Of a stretch of DNA of 64,000 nt, positions 18,557-27,198 are shown piece by piece. The position numbers were made by a program, and so were the translations under genes. The notes below the pieces were generated by a model. The model saw only the letters and a program-made list of their open reading frames with translations. It did no database searches and had not been told where the DNA came from. The first letter of the stretch is position 1. Every line of letters begins with the position of its first letter. The stretch is from the NCBI RefSeq assembly GCF_021530565.1, contig NZ_JAKGBI010000001.1:1-64000 (forward strand), written 5' to 3'. Source of the DNA: Pseudoalteromonas sp. SMS1 (lineage in GTDB: Bacteria; Pseudomonadota; Gammaproteobacteria; Enterobacterales; Alteromonadaceae).

Positions 18557-19744
18557 ATGAATCCATACATACACGCTCTTCATTCTATCGCAAAAAAGCC
18601 AACACGTATTATTCTTGGGCTAATGAGTGGCACATCATTAGATGGTCTAGACTTAGCCTTGTGCAAAATTTCTGGTAGTGGTAAAAACACTCGTTGTGAA
18701 GTACTTAAATTTAATACCATTGCATATCAACAGGATTGTAAAGATAAGATCATGAGTGTGTTCGCAAAGGACACCGTAAACTTGCAGTATCTAACTCTGC
18801 TCAACCCTTGGATTGGAGAATTGCACGCAAGTATGATTAATCAGCAATTGGTAGAGTGGGGCGTGGATAAAACGGCTGTTGATCTCATTGCAAGTCACGG
18901 CCAAACGATTTATCACTCTCCTAAACACTTTCACAATTATCCAGAATTCAATAATGCAACTTTACAATTGGGAGATGGTGATCACATCGCTGTTAATACT
19001 GGCATTATTACGATATCGGACTTTAGACAAAAGCATATTGCAGCGGGGTTTGAAGGTGCGCCCTTGGCACAGTACGGTGATTTCTTTCTGTTCTCTAGTA
19101 AATCCAGAAACACTGTATTACTAAATATTGGGGGGATTGCCAATTTCACTTATATGAAAAAGGGGGCGACGATCAATGAGATAGTATGTTCAGATATAGG
19201 ACCAGGCAATACTATGATGGATCAGTATGTCAAAAAGTACTTTGACAAAAACTTTGATCAAGATGGCAATATCGCAGCAAAGGGTAAAGTCGTTAAGCCC
19301 TTACTTGACACTTTATTAGGGAATGACTTTATCGCTCAACCACTTCCTAAGACTACGGGTCCCGAGTTATTCAATTTAGCGCTATTAGAACACTGCATTG
19401 ACTCTTGCTCAGAATTGGTCGCTATAAATCATTCAGATATAATGGCAACTCTGAATCAGTTTACAGCAGAAGTCATAGCTCAGCACATAAAGCAACTTAA
19501 AGTAGAAGATAATTTACATATTTTTGTGAGTGGCGGAGGTGCGCACAACACAACCTTATTAAATAATCTTTCTAATCTGCTTTATGACACTGTAGAAATA
19601 GAGACATTAGATATGAATGGTATCAACGCAGATTCAAAGGAAGCAGTATTATTTGCGGTGCTGGCCAACGAGTGCATCGCTGCGGACAAACCAAAACACA
19701 ATGAAAGTGGATTAACACTAGGAAAACTAAGTTTGCCTTTATAA
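18557..19744 (+). CDS. anmK: Anhydro-N-acetylmuramic acid kinase AnmK
   Basis: Phosphorylates and opens 1,6-anhydro-MurNAc to MurNAc-6-phosphate in peptidoglycan recycling, in the cytoplasm. 395 residues, a little longer than E. coli AnmK (369). Phosphate-binding GLMSGTSLDGLDLAL is at about 21-35, SHGQTIYH near 115, FEGAPLAQYGD near 170, NIGGIANF near 195, and DIGPGNTMMDQ near 218. FVSGGGAHN completes the sugar-kinase fold. It is the last gene of the operon starting at 17367 and lies downstream of the chitin cluster. A short ATTGGTC/GACCAAT hairpin (19756-19776) follows. Confidence 0.95.
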   Translation: MNPYIHALHSIAKKPTRIILGLMSGTSLDGLDLALCKISGSGKNTRCEVLKFNTIAYQQDCKDKIMSVFAKDTVNLQYLTLLNPWIGELHASMINQQLVEWGVDKTAVDLIASHGQTIYHSPKHFHNYPEFNNATLQLGDGDHIAVNTGIITISDFRQKHIAAGFEGAPLAQYGDFFLFSSKSRNTVLLNIGGIANFTYMKKGATINEIVCSDIGPGNTMMDQYVKKYFDKNFDQDGNIAAKGKVVKPLLDTLLGNDFIAQPLPKTTGPELFNLALLEHCIDSCSELVAINHSDIMATLNQFTAEVIAQHIKQLKVEDNLHIFVSGGGAHNTTLLNNLSNLLYDTVEIETLDMNGINADSKEAVLFAVLANECIAADKPKHNESGLTLGKLSLPL

Positions 19745-20321
19745 AGATCACCACAAATTGGTCATAACTCGACCAATGTATATGACTAGACTAATAACAG
19801 CTTCCCTTGAACCTTGAAAATTTCCCAAACGGGGAGCAGGCACATATATCAGCGATTACATTCATTAGCTTGACAACTAATGTCATGTGCCCAAATGCAA
19901 GATTAAATTGTCAGGCTTTGTTATCTAAACCTTTTTATTCTATTTCTTTTTTAGTTCCCGGAGTTTCATTGAAGATGCAATACAAAACAGCACTTCTATC
20001 TTTTTCATGGCCACAATCAATAAATGGGAGTTAAACAATGTGAACGTAAAGCGTTTTAAAGTAATAGAAAATCAGAAAGTTAATTAGAGAAAACAGCTAA
20101 AAGAAGTTACTTTTTTTGAGTTGCCAACGTATATAAATACGATAGCAGTGTAAAAGTGAAGGCTTAGGATTTAAAAACTAGTTCGGCGCAAGATATCTCC
20201 AAGGCTGGAAAACACCCTCTTGGCATAAAGAGGATACGTTTGTTTTTTTAGCAAGAAGTGTTTGATATCAGATTTAATCAGACAATGGTAATTTATTCAG
20301 ACCGTTTAAATACGGAACACA
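19745..20321. other. Gene-free stretch after anmK
   Basis: About 575 bp with no convincing gene. A 75-codon TTG-started frame (19807-20034) has no ribosome-binding site and no recognisable product. A CCTCTT/AAGAGG hairpin (20216-20233), followed 7 bp later by a T-run (20243-20249), could end a small RNA on the + strand. Confidence 0.4.
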
Positions 20322-20801
20322 CTACGCCATGAGCAAATCTGACTTCCAAGCTTTAAGTTTAGACATGATCAAATTGAATGAGCTTTGTTTTTTATAATAC
20401 GTGTTTTCATTTAATTCAGAATTAAAGATCGCGTGTTCTAGCTCTACCTGAGCATCTACAAGGTTCTTAACGCCACCAGTAAGTCCAGTTAAACTCAGTT
20501 GTGTCATATACATGCCCGCTTGGCCATAACCAGTTAATATAAGTTCAATTACACCTTTGTTTAAGTCATGCTCGGTTAAAATATAACTTCCGCTGAAACT
20601 TACATCTCTTTCAAGCTCATGCGTTGCAGTCACTTGAATAACGTTACCTACTGCCGCGTCGTGCGGTAATAAACAATCAAGTACCAACTCAGCGCCTTGC
20701 GTTTCAAATCGTATTTCGTCAATTGCAGAAACACGCCCAGTAGAAAACATAGGATCACTGTGAGTATAAAGTTCAAATTGAATTGTTCGTGTGTTTGCCA
20801 T
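20322..20801 (-). CDS. Hypothetical protein, 159 aa
   Basis: No family recognised. There is no signal peptide or membrane segment. The first 110 residues look beta-rich with alternating acidic residues, and the last 40 are helical and basic (KKQSSFNLIMSKLKAWKSDLL). It is downstream of the phosphate symporter on the same strand but separated from it by a hairpin and about 118 bp, so it is probably expressed on its own. It carries no cysteine apart from one at about position 43. Confidence 0.6.
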   Translation of the reverse strand: MANTRTIQFELYTHSDPMFSTGRVSAIDEIRFETQGAELVLDCLLPHDAAVGNVIQVTATHELERDVSFSGSYILTEHDLNKGVIELILTGYGQAGMYMTQLSLTGLTGGVKNLVDAQVELEHAIFNSELNENTYYKKQSSFNLIMSKLKAWKSDLLMA

Positions 20802-20869
20802 GTTTAAGAACTAAATTAATAATTAACAGTATTATAGTGCACAAAATTTATTGCATATATATGAACAAA

Positions 20870-20899
20870 CCCCAGAAAACTTTATTAAGCTCTCTGGGG
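20870..20899 (-). terminator. Hairpin after nptA
   Basis: CCCCAGA / TCTGGGG stem of 7 bp with a 16-nt AT-rich loop. On the minus strand it is followed by TTTGTTC. It ends the symporter transcript before the 159-aa gene. Confidence 0.65.
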
Positions 20900-20919
20900 C
20901 TTATCAGAAAGAATGATGA

Positions 20920-22059
20920 TTAGCGAACTGCTAGCATTATTAATCCTGGTACGACAAAGAATGAGCCAAGTACGTATCCGAATGCGGCTGTTTTATTTCT
21001 AGCACCAACTTCCGCAAGTTTCTCAGCACACTTGATTGGAATTTCGCGTAGAAGTGGTAACCCATAAATAAGACCCACAGCAAATACATTGAACATGACG
21101 TGTACTAGTGCAACTGTTAGCGCTACTTCACCGGCAGGACCTGTGATTGAAGTGGCAGCCAAAAGCGCTGTGATAGTCGTACCAATGTTTGCGCCTAATG
21201 TGAATGGATAAATCTGGCGAGTTGTGAATACACCGCTCCCTGCTAGAGGAATCATTAAGCTTGTTGTAGTTGAAGATGACTGAACCATCACAGTCACAAC
21301 CGCACCTGAGCTGATACCTGCAACTGGGCCACGACCGATTGCACCATGAAGAAGATCTTTCGCTTTACCAACCAGAGCTTGTTTAAGCAACTTACCAAGC
21401 GTCGTCACTGCAAATAGAATCATTGCAATACCGATTACTACCATTGCAACGCCTGCTGCCGTGCCTTCTAAGAAGCTTACACCATCTTTTACAATACCTA
21501 CTGCCGGCTTAACAAGTGGTTTAACGAAGTTGTAACTCTTAAGAGAGAGATCTGCATCACCCACGAATAGATGCGCTAAGCTTGCTGAGAATTTTTCTAA
21601 CAAACCAAACATGATTTCTAGTGGAAGGAAGATAGCAACGGCAAATAAATTAAAGAAGTCATGTACCGTAGAAGCGGCAAATGCACGCTGGAATTCTTCT
21701 TTCGAACGAATATGGCCAATTGATACAAGCGTATTTGTAATTGTAGTACCAATGTTTGCACCCATAATCATTGGAATTGCGATTTGTAGTGGAAGACCAC
21801 CAGCCACAAGGCCAACAATAACAGAGGTCACTGTTGAAGAAGATTGTACAAGTGCAGTCGCAAGTGCACCTAATAGAAGCGCTACAAATGGATTAGTAGC
21901 AAAAGCGAAGATTTCTTTGGCTCCCTCGGAACCACCTGAAGCAAGTTTAAAACCACCGCTCACTGTACCTACGGCTACAAGAACCAAATAAACTAGAAAT
22001 GCAATTGCACCCCAGGTTAGTAATTTAGATGGAAATGACTTTTCGCTATATTCACTCAT
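20920..22059 (-). CDS. Na+/phosphate symporter, NptA type
   Basis: Inner-membrane sodium-dependent phosphate uptake (PF02690 family). 379 residues with about 8-9 membrane segments. The family hallmark is an inverted duplication: QSSSTVTS and GANIGTTITN in the first half, QSSSTTTS and GANIGTTITA in the second; both pairs are intact. A Pho-box-like triple repeat at 22128-22160 upstream suggests PhoB control under phosphate starvation. No PhoU domain is fused. Vibrio NptA is the closest characterised type. Confidence 0.92.
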   Translation of the reverse strand: MSEYSEKSFPSKLLTWGAIAFLVYLVLVAVGTVSGGFKLASGGSEGAKEIFAFATNPFVALLLGALATALVQSSSTVTSVIVGLVAGGLPLQIAIPMIMGANIGTTITNTLVSIGHIRSKEEFQRAFAASTVHDFFNLFAVAIFLPLEIMFGLLEKFSASLAHLFVGDADLSLKSYNFVKPLVKPAVGIVKDGVSFLEGTAAGVAMVVIGIAMILFAVTTLGKLLKQALVGKAKDLLHGAIGRGPVAGISSGAVVTVMVQSSSTTTSLMIPLAGSGVFTTRQIYPFTLGANIGTTITALLAATSITGPAGEVALTVALVHVMFNVFAVGLIYGLPLLREIPIKCAEKLAEVGARNKTAAFGYVLGSFFVVPGLIMLAVR

Positions 22060-22127
22060 TGATTTATCTCGTTGTGTCTATGCCTAAACTATATGGCATT
22101 TTGATGACGTTTTTATTTCAGGGCGCA

Positions 22128-22160
22128 TTTAACCAAAGAAATATGACAGAAATATTTCAA
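22128..22160 (-). promoter_or_regulatory. Pho-box-like direct repeats upstream of nptA
   Basis: Read on the minus strand: three adjoining 11-mers, TTGAAATATTT, CTGTCATATTT and CTTTGGTTAAA. The central CTGTCAT is the exact PhoB half-site, and 11-bp spacing with an AT-rich tail is the Pho-box layout. It lies about 70 bp upstream of the symporter start. Confidence 0.6.
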
Positions 22161-22393
22161 TTAGAAGATTACCGTATTTCTATATCAACATTAGCAAAGA
22201 GCGTTGTTAATTAATGAACATTTTTCTGCTCAATAAAACATCACACCACTGTTTTTATTGATATTTTTATACAAATTTGATTATTACAATCCTTTACAAA
22301 ACATACCCAAGTAAACAACAATCATTCTCAACCTCCATATTCTCTACATGATTCAAGGTTAAAATTTGAAAAAAATAAATAAGAGAGCGGGTA
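22161..22393. other. Gene-free divergent region
   Basis: AT-rich spacer between the symporter promoter and the 7TMR-DISM kinase start. I see no gene and no strong motif beyond the Pho-box-like repeats next to it. Confidence 0.4.
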
Positions 22394-24376
22394 ATGCGTA
22401 GTTTGTTACTGATACTGATTGGTTTTTTTCTGTTTCCAGCTTATGCTGATATGTCTCCAAATATCCAACCAGCAAGTGTCAATAAAGATACGCAATTTGT
22501 GTCAATCAATAAGTCGGCACTGTTCTACTTTGATTACAATGATGAGTTTCGCAGCGTATTTAACTTTCCTGACTTCTCACAACAATTTAGGCCACTTAAC
22601 GACCTACACAAAAAACCAAAGAAAGAGATCTATTCTAAATGGGCTTATTTCAAAGTGAATAGAAACACAGAAGTAAGTGACTGGATTTTATCCTTTGGAT
22701 TTCCTAGATTGGCAAAGCTGTCTGTATATCAAAAGACCCATTATGGCTGGCTAGACGTTATAAATCTTACAGAAGCAGATCCATTCAGTAAAAGACCGAT
22801 ACAAGACCCTCAATTTTATATCCCGTTAAAACTCAATGCTGGTGAAAATATCTTTTTAGTGGAGTACCAAACATTTGCCAACGCACCGGCAAACCTAAGA
22901 CTGCATTCGCAAGATAATTTCTTAGCTGAGTCACATAAAAGTTTAATCACCAATGCAAGTTTGGCGGGTGTCATTGCTGCGATATTGCTGATTGTTTTGG
23001 TAAACTTATTCTTCAATAGAAACAGTACCAATGTCTATTATGCGACTTGGACATTCTTATTCTTCTTAATCGTGATCGACACTGCTGGATTTACGTTTCA
23101 GTACTTTTGGCCTGAACACAATCGCTTTTCAGGGCAGTTTTCTATATTCCTAATGGCGACGGTGCCGCTTTTTCACTTACTCTTTGTTCGAGGGTTCTTA
23201 CAATTAAAGCATTACCATCCTTTACTCAATAAAGTTTACTGTACGTTCATAGCTATTTATGCGTCATTAGTCCCTATCGCACTTCTTGTAGATAGCGTGT
23301 ACTTCAATTTACTTTTAAGTACGCTTGTTATACCTGTATTCATCTACACCTGCTCTTGGAGTATCAAACAAAAAGGGCCGGGAATGAGAACATTTACTTT
23401 TAGCTTGATAAACCATCTCGTATTTTTGAATATCTTTACAATAGTTGGTGCAAGTTACGGCAACTTAATTGATGTTTTTGATATTACCTCATTTATTAAG
23501 ATCGGTTATCTTATTGAAGTACTGCTTTTCACCGTAGCATTGGCGCTACAGCACAAATCTCTACAGTCTAGATTATTGCATCAACTTCAACATCAAGTTC
23601 ATGCACTCAATCAAACTGTGAATTCTAAGCATCAGGAAGTGAACGATAAAGAAGTGCTATTGAAAGCAAAAGAAGACAAGTTGTTTACCGACTTGTCCCA
23701 TGAATTGCGCACACCGCTTACCGTTATGAAAATCCAAGTAGAGTCGTTGCAATATAATATCGTCGATAACGTACAGGACTCGTATAACAAGCTAATGAGT
23801 AAAATTGACGAATTGAATGCATTTATAGACCAGTTAATGCTCGTAACTGATGACAAAGACATCGCAGCGCTGTTGAATAAAGAAACATTAGGCGCGAAGG
23901 TATACCTAAACGAAGTTTTTCAAACATGCATTCAAGAGGGTGACCCTAAGCATTCAAAGTTTAGCATTGCTAATACATTAGACGAGCAGCTAAATATCAA
24001 CATCGATAGGCAAACGATGCAAAATGCCATTCTTGAAGTTGTGAAAAATGCGTTAAGATTTGGAGGAGACAAGGTTGAAATCTCTCTAACAGCCCTTCAA
24101 GACAATCAGAATTTAATCATTAAGATTGAAGACTCTGGCATGCCACTTTCCTATGAAGCACATCAACAGCTATTTCAACCGCTATTTAGAGACGAAGTAT
24201 CAAGAAGCGCAATGCTTGGCGGGAAAGGAATGGGGCTCGCAGTGTGTAAGAAAATAATTGAGTCTCACGAGGGCAGAATTGACTCCCACAATAGTTTGTT
24301 AGGTGGACTTTGCATTGAAATATCGTTGCCAATAGAAAATGAAATCGTCGATAGACAATATGAAGCAATAGGCTAA
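22394..24376 (+). CDS. 7TMR-DISM sensor histidine kinase
   Basis: 660 residues. Signal peptide (1-18), periplasmic 7TMR-DISM extracellular beta domain (about 35-180), seven membrane helices (about 190-395), a coiled linker, HisKA with phospho-His H436 (DLSHELRTPLTV), and HATPase with N-box (EVVKNALRFGG), G1 (EDSGMPLS) and G2 (GGKGMGLAVCKKI). The DISM domain usually binds carbohydrate-like ligands. No response regulator is adjacent. Its HisKA segment resembles that of the Reg_prop kinase at 59597 (SLQYN versus GLEYN after the H-box), so the two may feed one regulator elsewhere. Confidence 0.9.
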   Translation: MRSLLLILIGFFLFPAYADMSPNIQPASVNKDTQFVSINKSALFYFDYNDEFRSVFNFPDFSQQFRPLNDLHKKPKKEIYSKWAYFKVNRNTEVSDWILSFGFPRLAKLSVYQKTHYGWLDVINLTEADPFSKRPIQDPQFYIPLKLNAGENIFLVEYQTFANAPANLRLHSQDNFLAESHKSLITNASLAGVIAAILLIVLVNLFFNRNSTNVYYATWTFLFFLIVIDTAGFTFQYFWPEHNRFSGQFSIFLMATVPLFHLLFVRGFLQLKHYHPLLNKVYCTFIAIYASLVPIALLVDSVYFNLLLSTLVIPVFIYTCSWSIKQKGPGMRTFTFSLINHLVFLNIFTIVGASYGNLIDVFDITSFIKIGYLIEVLLFTVALALQHKSLQSRLLHQLQHQVHALNQTVNSKHQEVNDKEVLLKAKEDKLFTDLSHELRTPLTVMKIQVESLQYNIVDNVQDSYNKLMSKIDELNAFIDQLMLVTDDKDIAALLNKETLGAKVYLNEVFQTCIQEGDPKHSKFSIANTLDEQLNINIDRQTMQNAILEVVKNALRFGGDKVEISLTALQDNQNLIIKIEDSGMPLSYEAHQQLFQPLFRDEVSRSAMLGGKGMGLAVCKKIIESHEGRIDSHNSLLGGLCIEISLPIENEIVDRQYEAIG

Positions 24377-24442
24377 CTATAAGCTTTGCGCTATAACTAT
24401 TGTTACAGTAAAATCCGTCGTTCGATATTTTGGGCGTTAGAT

Positions 24443-24940
24443 ATGAGTAGTGTAGAGTTTTGGGAATCCAAGTCATTAGCAGAAATGACAAACGCAGAGT
24501 GGGAATCAATATGTGATGGCTGCGGAAAATGTTGCTTACATTCATTTATCGATTCTGAAGACGAACATTTCGAGAGTACGGATGTTTTAAGGGACGGCGA
24601 AGAGCTGCTATACACTGATGTAATTTGCCAATATAGTGAAGTGACAACGGGCGGCTGCACAAGATATAGCGAAAGGCGAAAATTAGTACCAAGTTGTGTG
24701 CAACTTACAAAAGAAAACCTAAAAGACATCTTTTTTATGCCTCAATCCTGTAGCTACCGTCGACTACATGAGGGCAGGGGACTGGCTGCTTGGCACCCTT
24801 TAAAGCATGAGGGTTCAAAAGAAGCAATGCATCAAGCCGGGATAAGCATAAAAGATAAAGTGGTCTTAGAAACAAAAGTAGATTTAGAAGAAGACTTCGA
24901 AGAGCATATCGTAATCTGGCCTGAGTACGATATCGACTAA
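24443..24940 (+). CDS. YcgN family protein (UPF0260), cysteine-cluster
   Basis: Starts at ATG 24443, matching the E. coli YcgN N-terminus (FWESKSLAEM). The frame extends upstream to 24386 without homology. 165 residues. The cysteine cluster CDGCGKCCL (about 28-36) and later conserved Cys (DVICQY, GGCTRY, PSCVQL, QSCSYR) suggest a metal or Fe-S site, as in the CxxCxxCC superfamily. Function is unknown. YcgN lies near minCDE and ycgL in many gammaproteobacteria, as here. A bidirectional terminator separates it from minE. Confidence 0.9.
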   Translation: MSSVEFWESKSLAEMTNAEWESICDGCGKCCLHSFIDSEDEHFESTDVLRDGEELLYTDVICQYSEVTTGGCTRYSERRKLVPSCVQLTKENLKDIFFMPQSCSYRRLHEGRGLAAWHPLKHEGSKEAMHQAGISIKDKVVLETKVDLEEDFEEHIVIWPEYDID

Positions 24941-24951
24941 ACCATGTAACC

Positions 24952-24989
24952 AATGTAAAAAGGTAGCCCTAAGGCTACCTTTTTACATT
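24952..24989. terminator. Bidirectional terminator between ycgN and minE
   Basis: Inverted repeat with 17-bp arms (24952-24968 and 24973-24989), core AGGTAGCC / GGCTACCT, CTAA loop, A-run on the left and T-run on the right. It serves both convergent genes and touches the minE stop codon. Confidence 0.95.
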
Positions 24990-25252
24990 TACTTGCTCTC
25001 ATCATCAGGCAATGTGACATTTAGCTCTAAAACTGCTAAATCATCTTCATTCTGTTCAAACTGCACATTTACTGCGTTTGAATCAACTTTCACATATTTA
25101 CTGATCACTTCAAGAATATCTTGTTTTAGCTGAGGTAAGTAATCTGGCGTTCCTCTTTTAGAACGCTCATGAGCAACAATTATCTGTAACCTTTCTTTAG
25201 CTAAAGAGGCACTGCTTTTTTTCTCTGAACGGAAATAATCTAATAAAGACAA
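24989..25252 (-). CDS. minE: Cell division topological specificity factor MinE
   Basis: 87 residues. Displaces MinC and stimulates MinD ATPase to drive pole-to-pole oscillation. The amphipathic N-terminal membrane-binding helix (SLLDYFRS) is followed by the MinD-contact segment ([16 protein letters not shown]) and the C-terminal dimerisation domain ([17 protein letters not shown]). It is the last gene of minCDE; minD ends 1 bp upstream. Confidence 0.97.
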   Translation of the reverse strand: MSLLDYFRSEKKSSASLAKERLQIIVAHERSKRGTPDYLPQLKQDILEVISKYVKVDSNAVNVQFEQNEDDLAVLELNVTLPDDESK

Positions 25253-25253
25253 A

Positions 25254-26063
25254 TTAGCCTCCGAATATTCTTTTTAGTAAACCTTTCTTCTCGACATTTA
25301 AAAACCTAAAGTCGATAATCTCGCCTAGCAAACGCTCAATGGCGTCGCTGTATGCTTGCCCAGCATCTGAATCAGAGTCGAGGATGACAGGCTGACCAGA
25401 GTTAGACGCGTTCAAAACGGCCGTTGACTCAGGAATAACACCAAGTAGGTCAATTGCCAGTATCTCTTGCACGTCCTCTACCGACAACATTTCTCCTGTT
25501 GCCACACGCTCTGGATTATAACGAGTTAATAACAAGTGCTCTTTAACTGGCGACAAACCTTCTTCAGCTCTTTTAGACTTACTCTGTAGAATACCCAGAA
25601 TTCTGTCCGAATCACGAACTGATGAAACTTCAGGGTTAGTCGTCACAATCGCTTCGTCCGCAAAGTAAAGCGCCATCATTGCGCCAGCTTCAATACCCGC
25701 TGGAGAGTCACAAATGATAAAATCAAAGTCTTCTTTTAATTCATTGAGCACTTTTTCGACGCCCTCACGTGTAAGCGCGTCTTTATCTCTTGTCTGCGAA
25801 GCTGGAAGAATAAAAAGTTTTTCTACTCGTTTATCTTTAATCAGTGCTTGATTGAGATTCGCTTCACCATTGATGACATTCACAAAATCATATACTACGC
25901 GTCGTTCACAACCCATAATAAGATCAAGATTTCGAAGGCCAATATCAAAATCGATAATGGCTGTTTTATACCCTTTAAGTGCAAGCCCAGTACCGAGCGC
26001 TGCACTTGATGTAGTTTTACCTACTCCACCTTTACCGGAAGTTACGACAATAATTTTTGCCAT
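25254..26063 (-). CDS. minD: Septum-site determining ATPase MinD
   Basis: Membrane-cycling ParA-like ATPase. The start is set at the codon beginning [18 protein letters not shown]; an in-frame extension to 26126 overlaps minC and is unlike the family. 269 residues. Deviant Walker A KGGVGKTT is at 10-17, with [10 protein letters not shown] and [10 protein letters not shown] further on, and the C-terminal amphipathic membrane-targeting helix [11 protein letters not shown]. It begins 5 bp after minC. Confidence 0.97.
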   Translation of the reverse strand: MAKIIVVTSGKGGVGKTTSSAALGTGLALKGYKTAIIDFDIGLRNLDLIMGCERRVVYDFVNVINGEANLNQALIKDKRVEKLFILPASQTRDKDALTREGVEKVLNELKEDFDFIICDSPAGIEAGAMMALYFADEAIVTTNPEVSSVRDSDRILGILQSKSKRAEEGLSPVKEHLLLTRYNPERVATGEMLSVEDVQEILAIDLLGVIPESTAVLNASNSGQPVILDSDSDAGQAYSDAIERLLGEIIDFRFLNVEKKGLLKRIFGG

Positions 26064-26068
26064 TAGAT

Positions 26069-26770
26069 TTATCCTTTGACCAAAGCTGTTAATTCTAAAG
26101 ATTCGTTCGATTGGGTAATTTGACAAGGATTACCCCAAAACTCTCCTTGCAGAGAGTCGCTGATCCAGTAACTGCCGTTAACAGATACTAGCTCAGCTTC
26201 TAATTTTTGACAGAAAATACTCGCACTTTCATTGCCCTGAGCACCTGCAATAGCTCTGCCGCGCAAAGTACCGTAAATATGAATATTGCCGTCTGCGATG
26301 ACTTCTGCACCGTGGCTAACCGCACCAATCACAATCAAGTCTCGATCTTTTGCATAGATTTGCTGACCAGAACGAACTGTGCCATTAACAACCTGAGCTG
26401 GAACATAAACTTGTTTTTCAATTATTTCTGTTGTGGTTTGAGTCTTTACAACGGGTGCGACGTCTTTCGTGTAGTTTAGTACCGACATTCCAAGCGTTTT
26501 TGCCGTGTCGTTATGCGCTTCGCTGCCATTACAAATACCAACAGGGTTTAAAGATAAATCACTGAGGATTGACTTAAGATCAGATAAACCTAAAGGTTCA
26601 TCTTTGATTTCTGCAAGGTTTATTACGATGGGTGCGCCTTTGAAAAACTTAGGCGCTTGAGATATTTTCTCACTCAATTGCTCTTTTACAACGTTTAAAT
26701 CAGCGTCTAATAGTTGCAACACTGATAAAGTAAAAAGGTTACCCTTTAATTCAAAAGATTGTGTAGACAT
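26069..26770 (-). CDS. minC: Septum-site determining protein MinC
   Basis: 233 residues. Inhibits FtsZ ring assembly away from mid-cell. It has an N-terminal FtsZ-antagonist domain (1-110) and a C-terminal beta-helix that binds MinD (about 130-225), with RSGQQIYAKDRDLIVIGAV and GNIHIYGTLRGRAIAGA. First gene of minCDE, divergent from ycgL with about 146 bp between starts. Confidence 0.96.
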   Translation of the reverse strand: MSTQSFELKGNLFTLSVLQLLDADLNVVKEQLSEKISQAPKFFKGAPIVINLAEIKDEPLGLSDLKSILSDLSLNPVGICNGSEAHNDTAKTLGMSVLNYTKDVAPVVKTQTTTEIIEKQVYVPAQVVNGTVRSGQQIYAKDRDLIVIGAVSHGAEVIADGNIHIYGTLRGRAIAGAQGNESASIFCQKLEAELVSVNGSYWISDSLQGEFWGNPCQITQSNESLELTALVKG

Positions 26771-26916
26771 AAGCGCTCAAATATAACTGCGTACTCTTTA
26801 TTAAATCTTATTTTGACCCCGTACTGTGTACGTTTGAGAGCAGCAAAACTTTCCAATTATTATATATGTCATGGTATAGTGCTGCTCTAAGATAAGCAAG
26901 AATTTATAGGGTTATA

Positions 26917-27198
26917 ATGCTAAGTGCAGTTTATAAAAGTAGTAAAAAAGCCGATACCTACCTTTTTATTGAAAAAAGAGACGATTTCAGCAAAGTTCCA
27001 GCGCCTCTAATGAGCACTTTTGGCACCCCCATATATGTAATGTTAGTTGATCTTGCGAAAAGAGAAAGACTTGGGGTAGCAGATTTAGCTCTGGTTAAGG
27101 AAAAATTAATCGAACAGGGTTTTTACTTACAAATACCCCCTCCACAAGACAACCTTTTGGATGAATTTAAAAAACTAAATGGAGCAAAGAGTGACTAA
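26917..27198 (+). CDS. YcgL family protein
   Basis: 93-residue cytoplasmic protein of the YcgL domain family, function unknown. Typical motifs: AVYKSSKKADTYLFIEKRDD, FSKVP, and the C-terminal GFYLQIPPPQDNLL. Its usual place beside minC is kept. It overlaps the start of the next gene by a few codons, so it is coupled to the lytic transglycosylase. Confidence 0.92.
   Translation: MLSAVYKSSKKADTYLFIEKRDDFSKVPAPLMSTFGTPIYVMLVDLAKRERLGVADLALVKEKLIEQGFYLQIPPPQDNLLDEFKKLNGAKSD

Noticed and set aside
19807..20034. 75-residue protein behind anmK
   Set aside because: TTG start without ribosome-binding site, low-complexity composition, no family features.
22029..22214. 61-residue frame across the symporter start region
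   Set aside because: It is antisense to the symporter start and to the Pho-box-like site; codons do not look selected.
26064..26126. 21-residue N-terminal extension of MinD
   Set aside because: It overlaps the end of minC, and all MinD proteins begin at [13 protein letters not shown] or equivalent.
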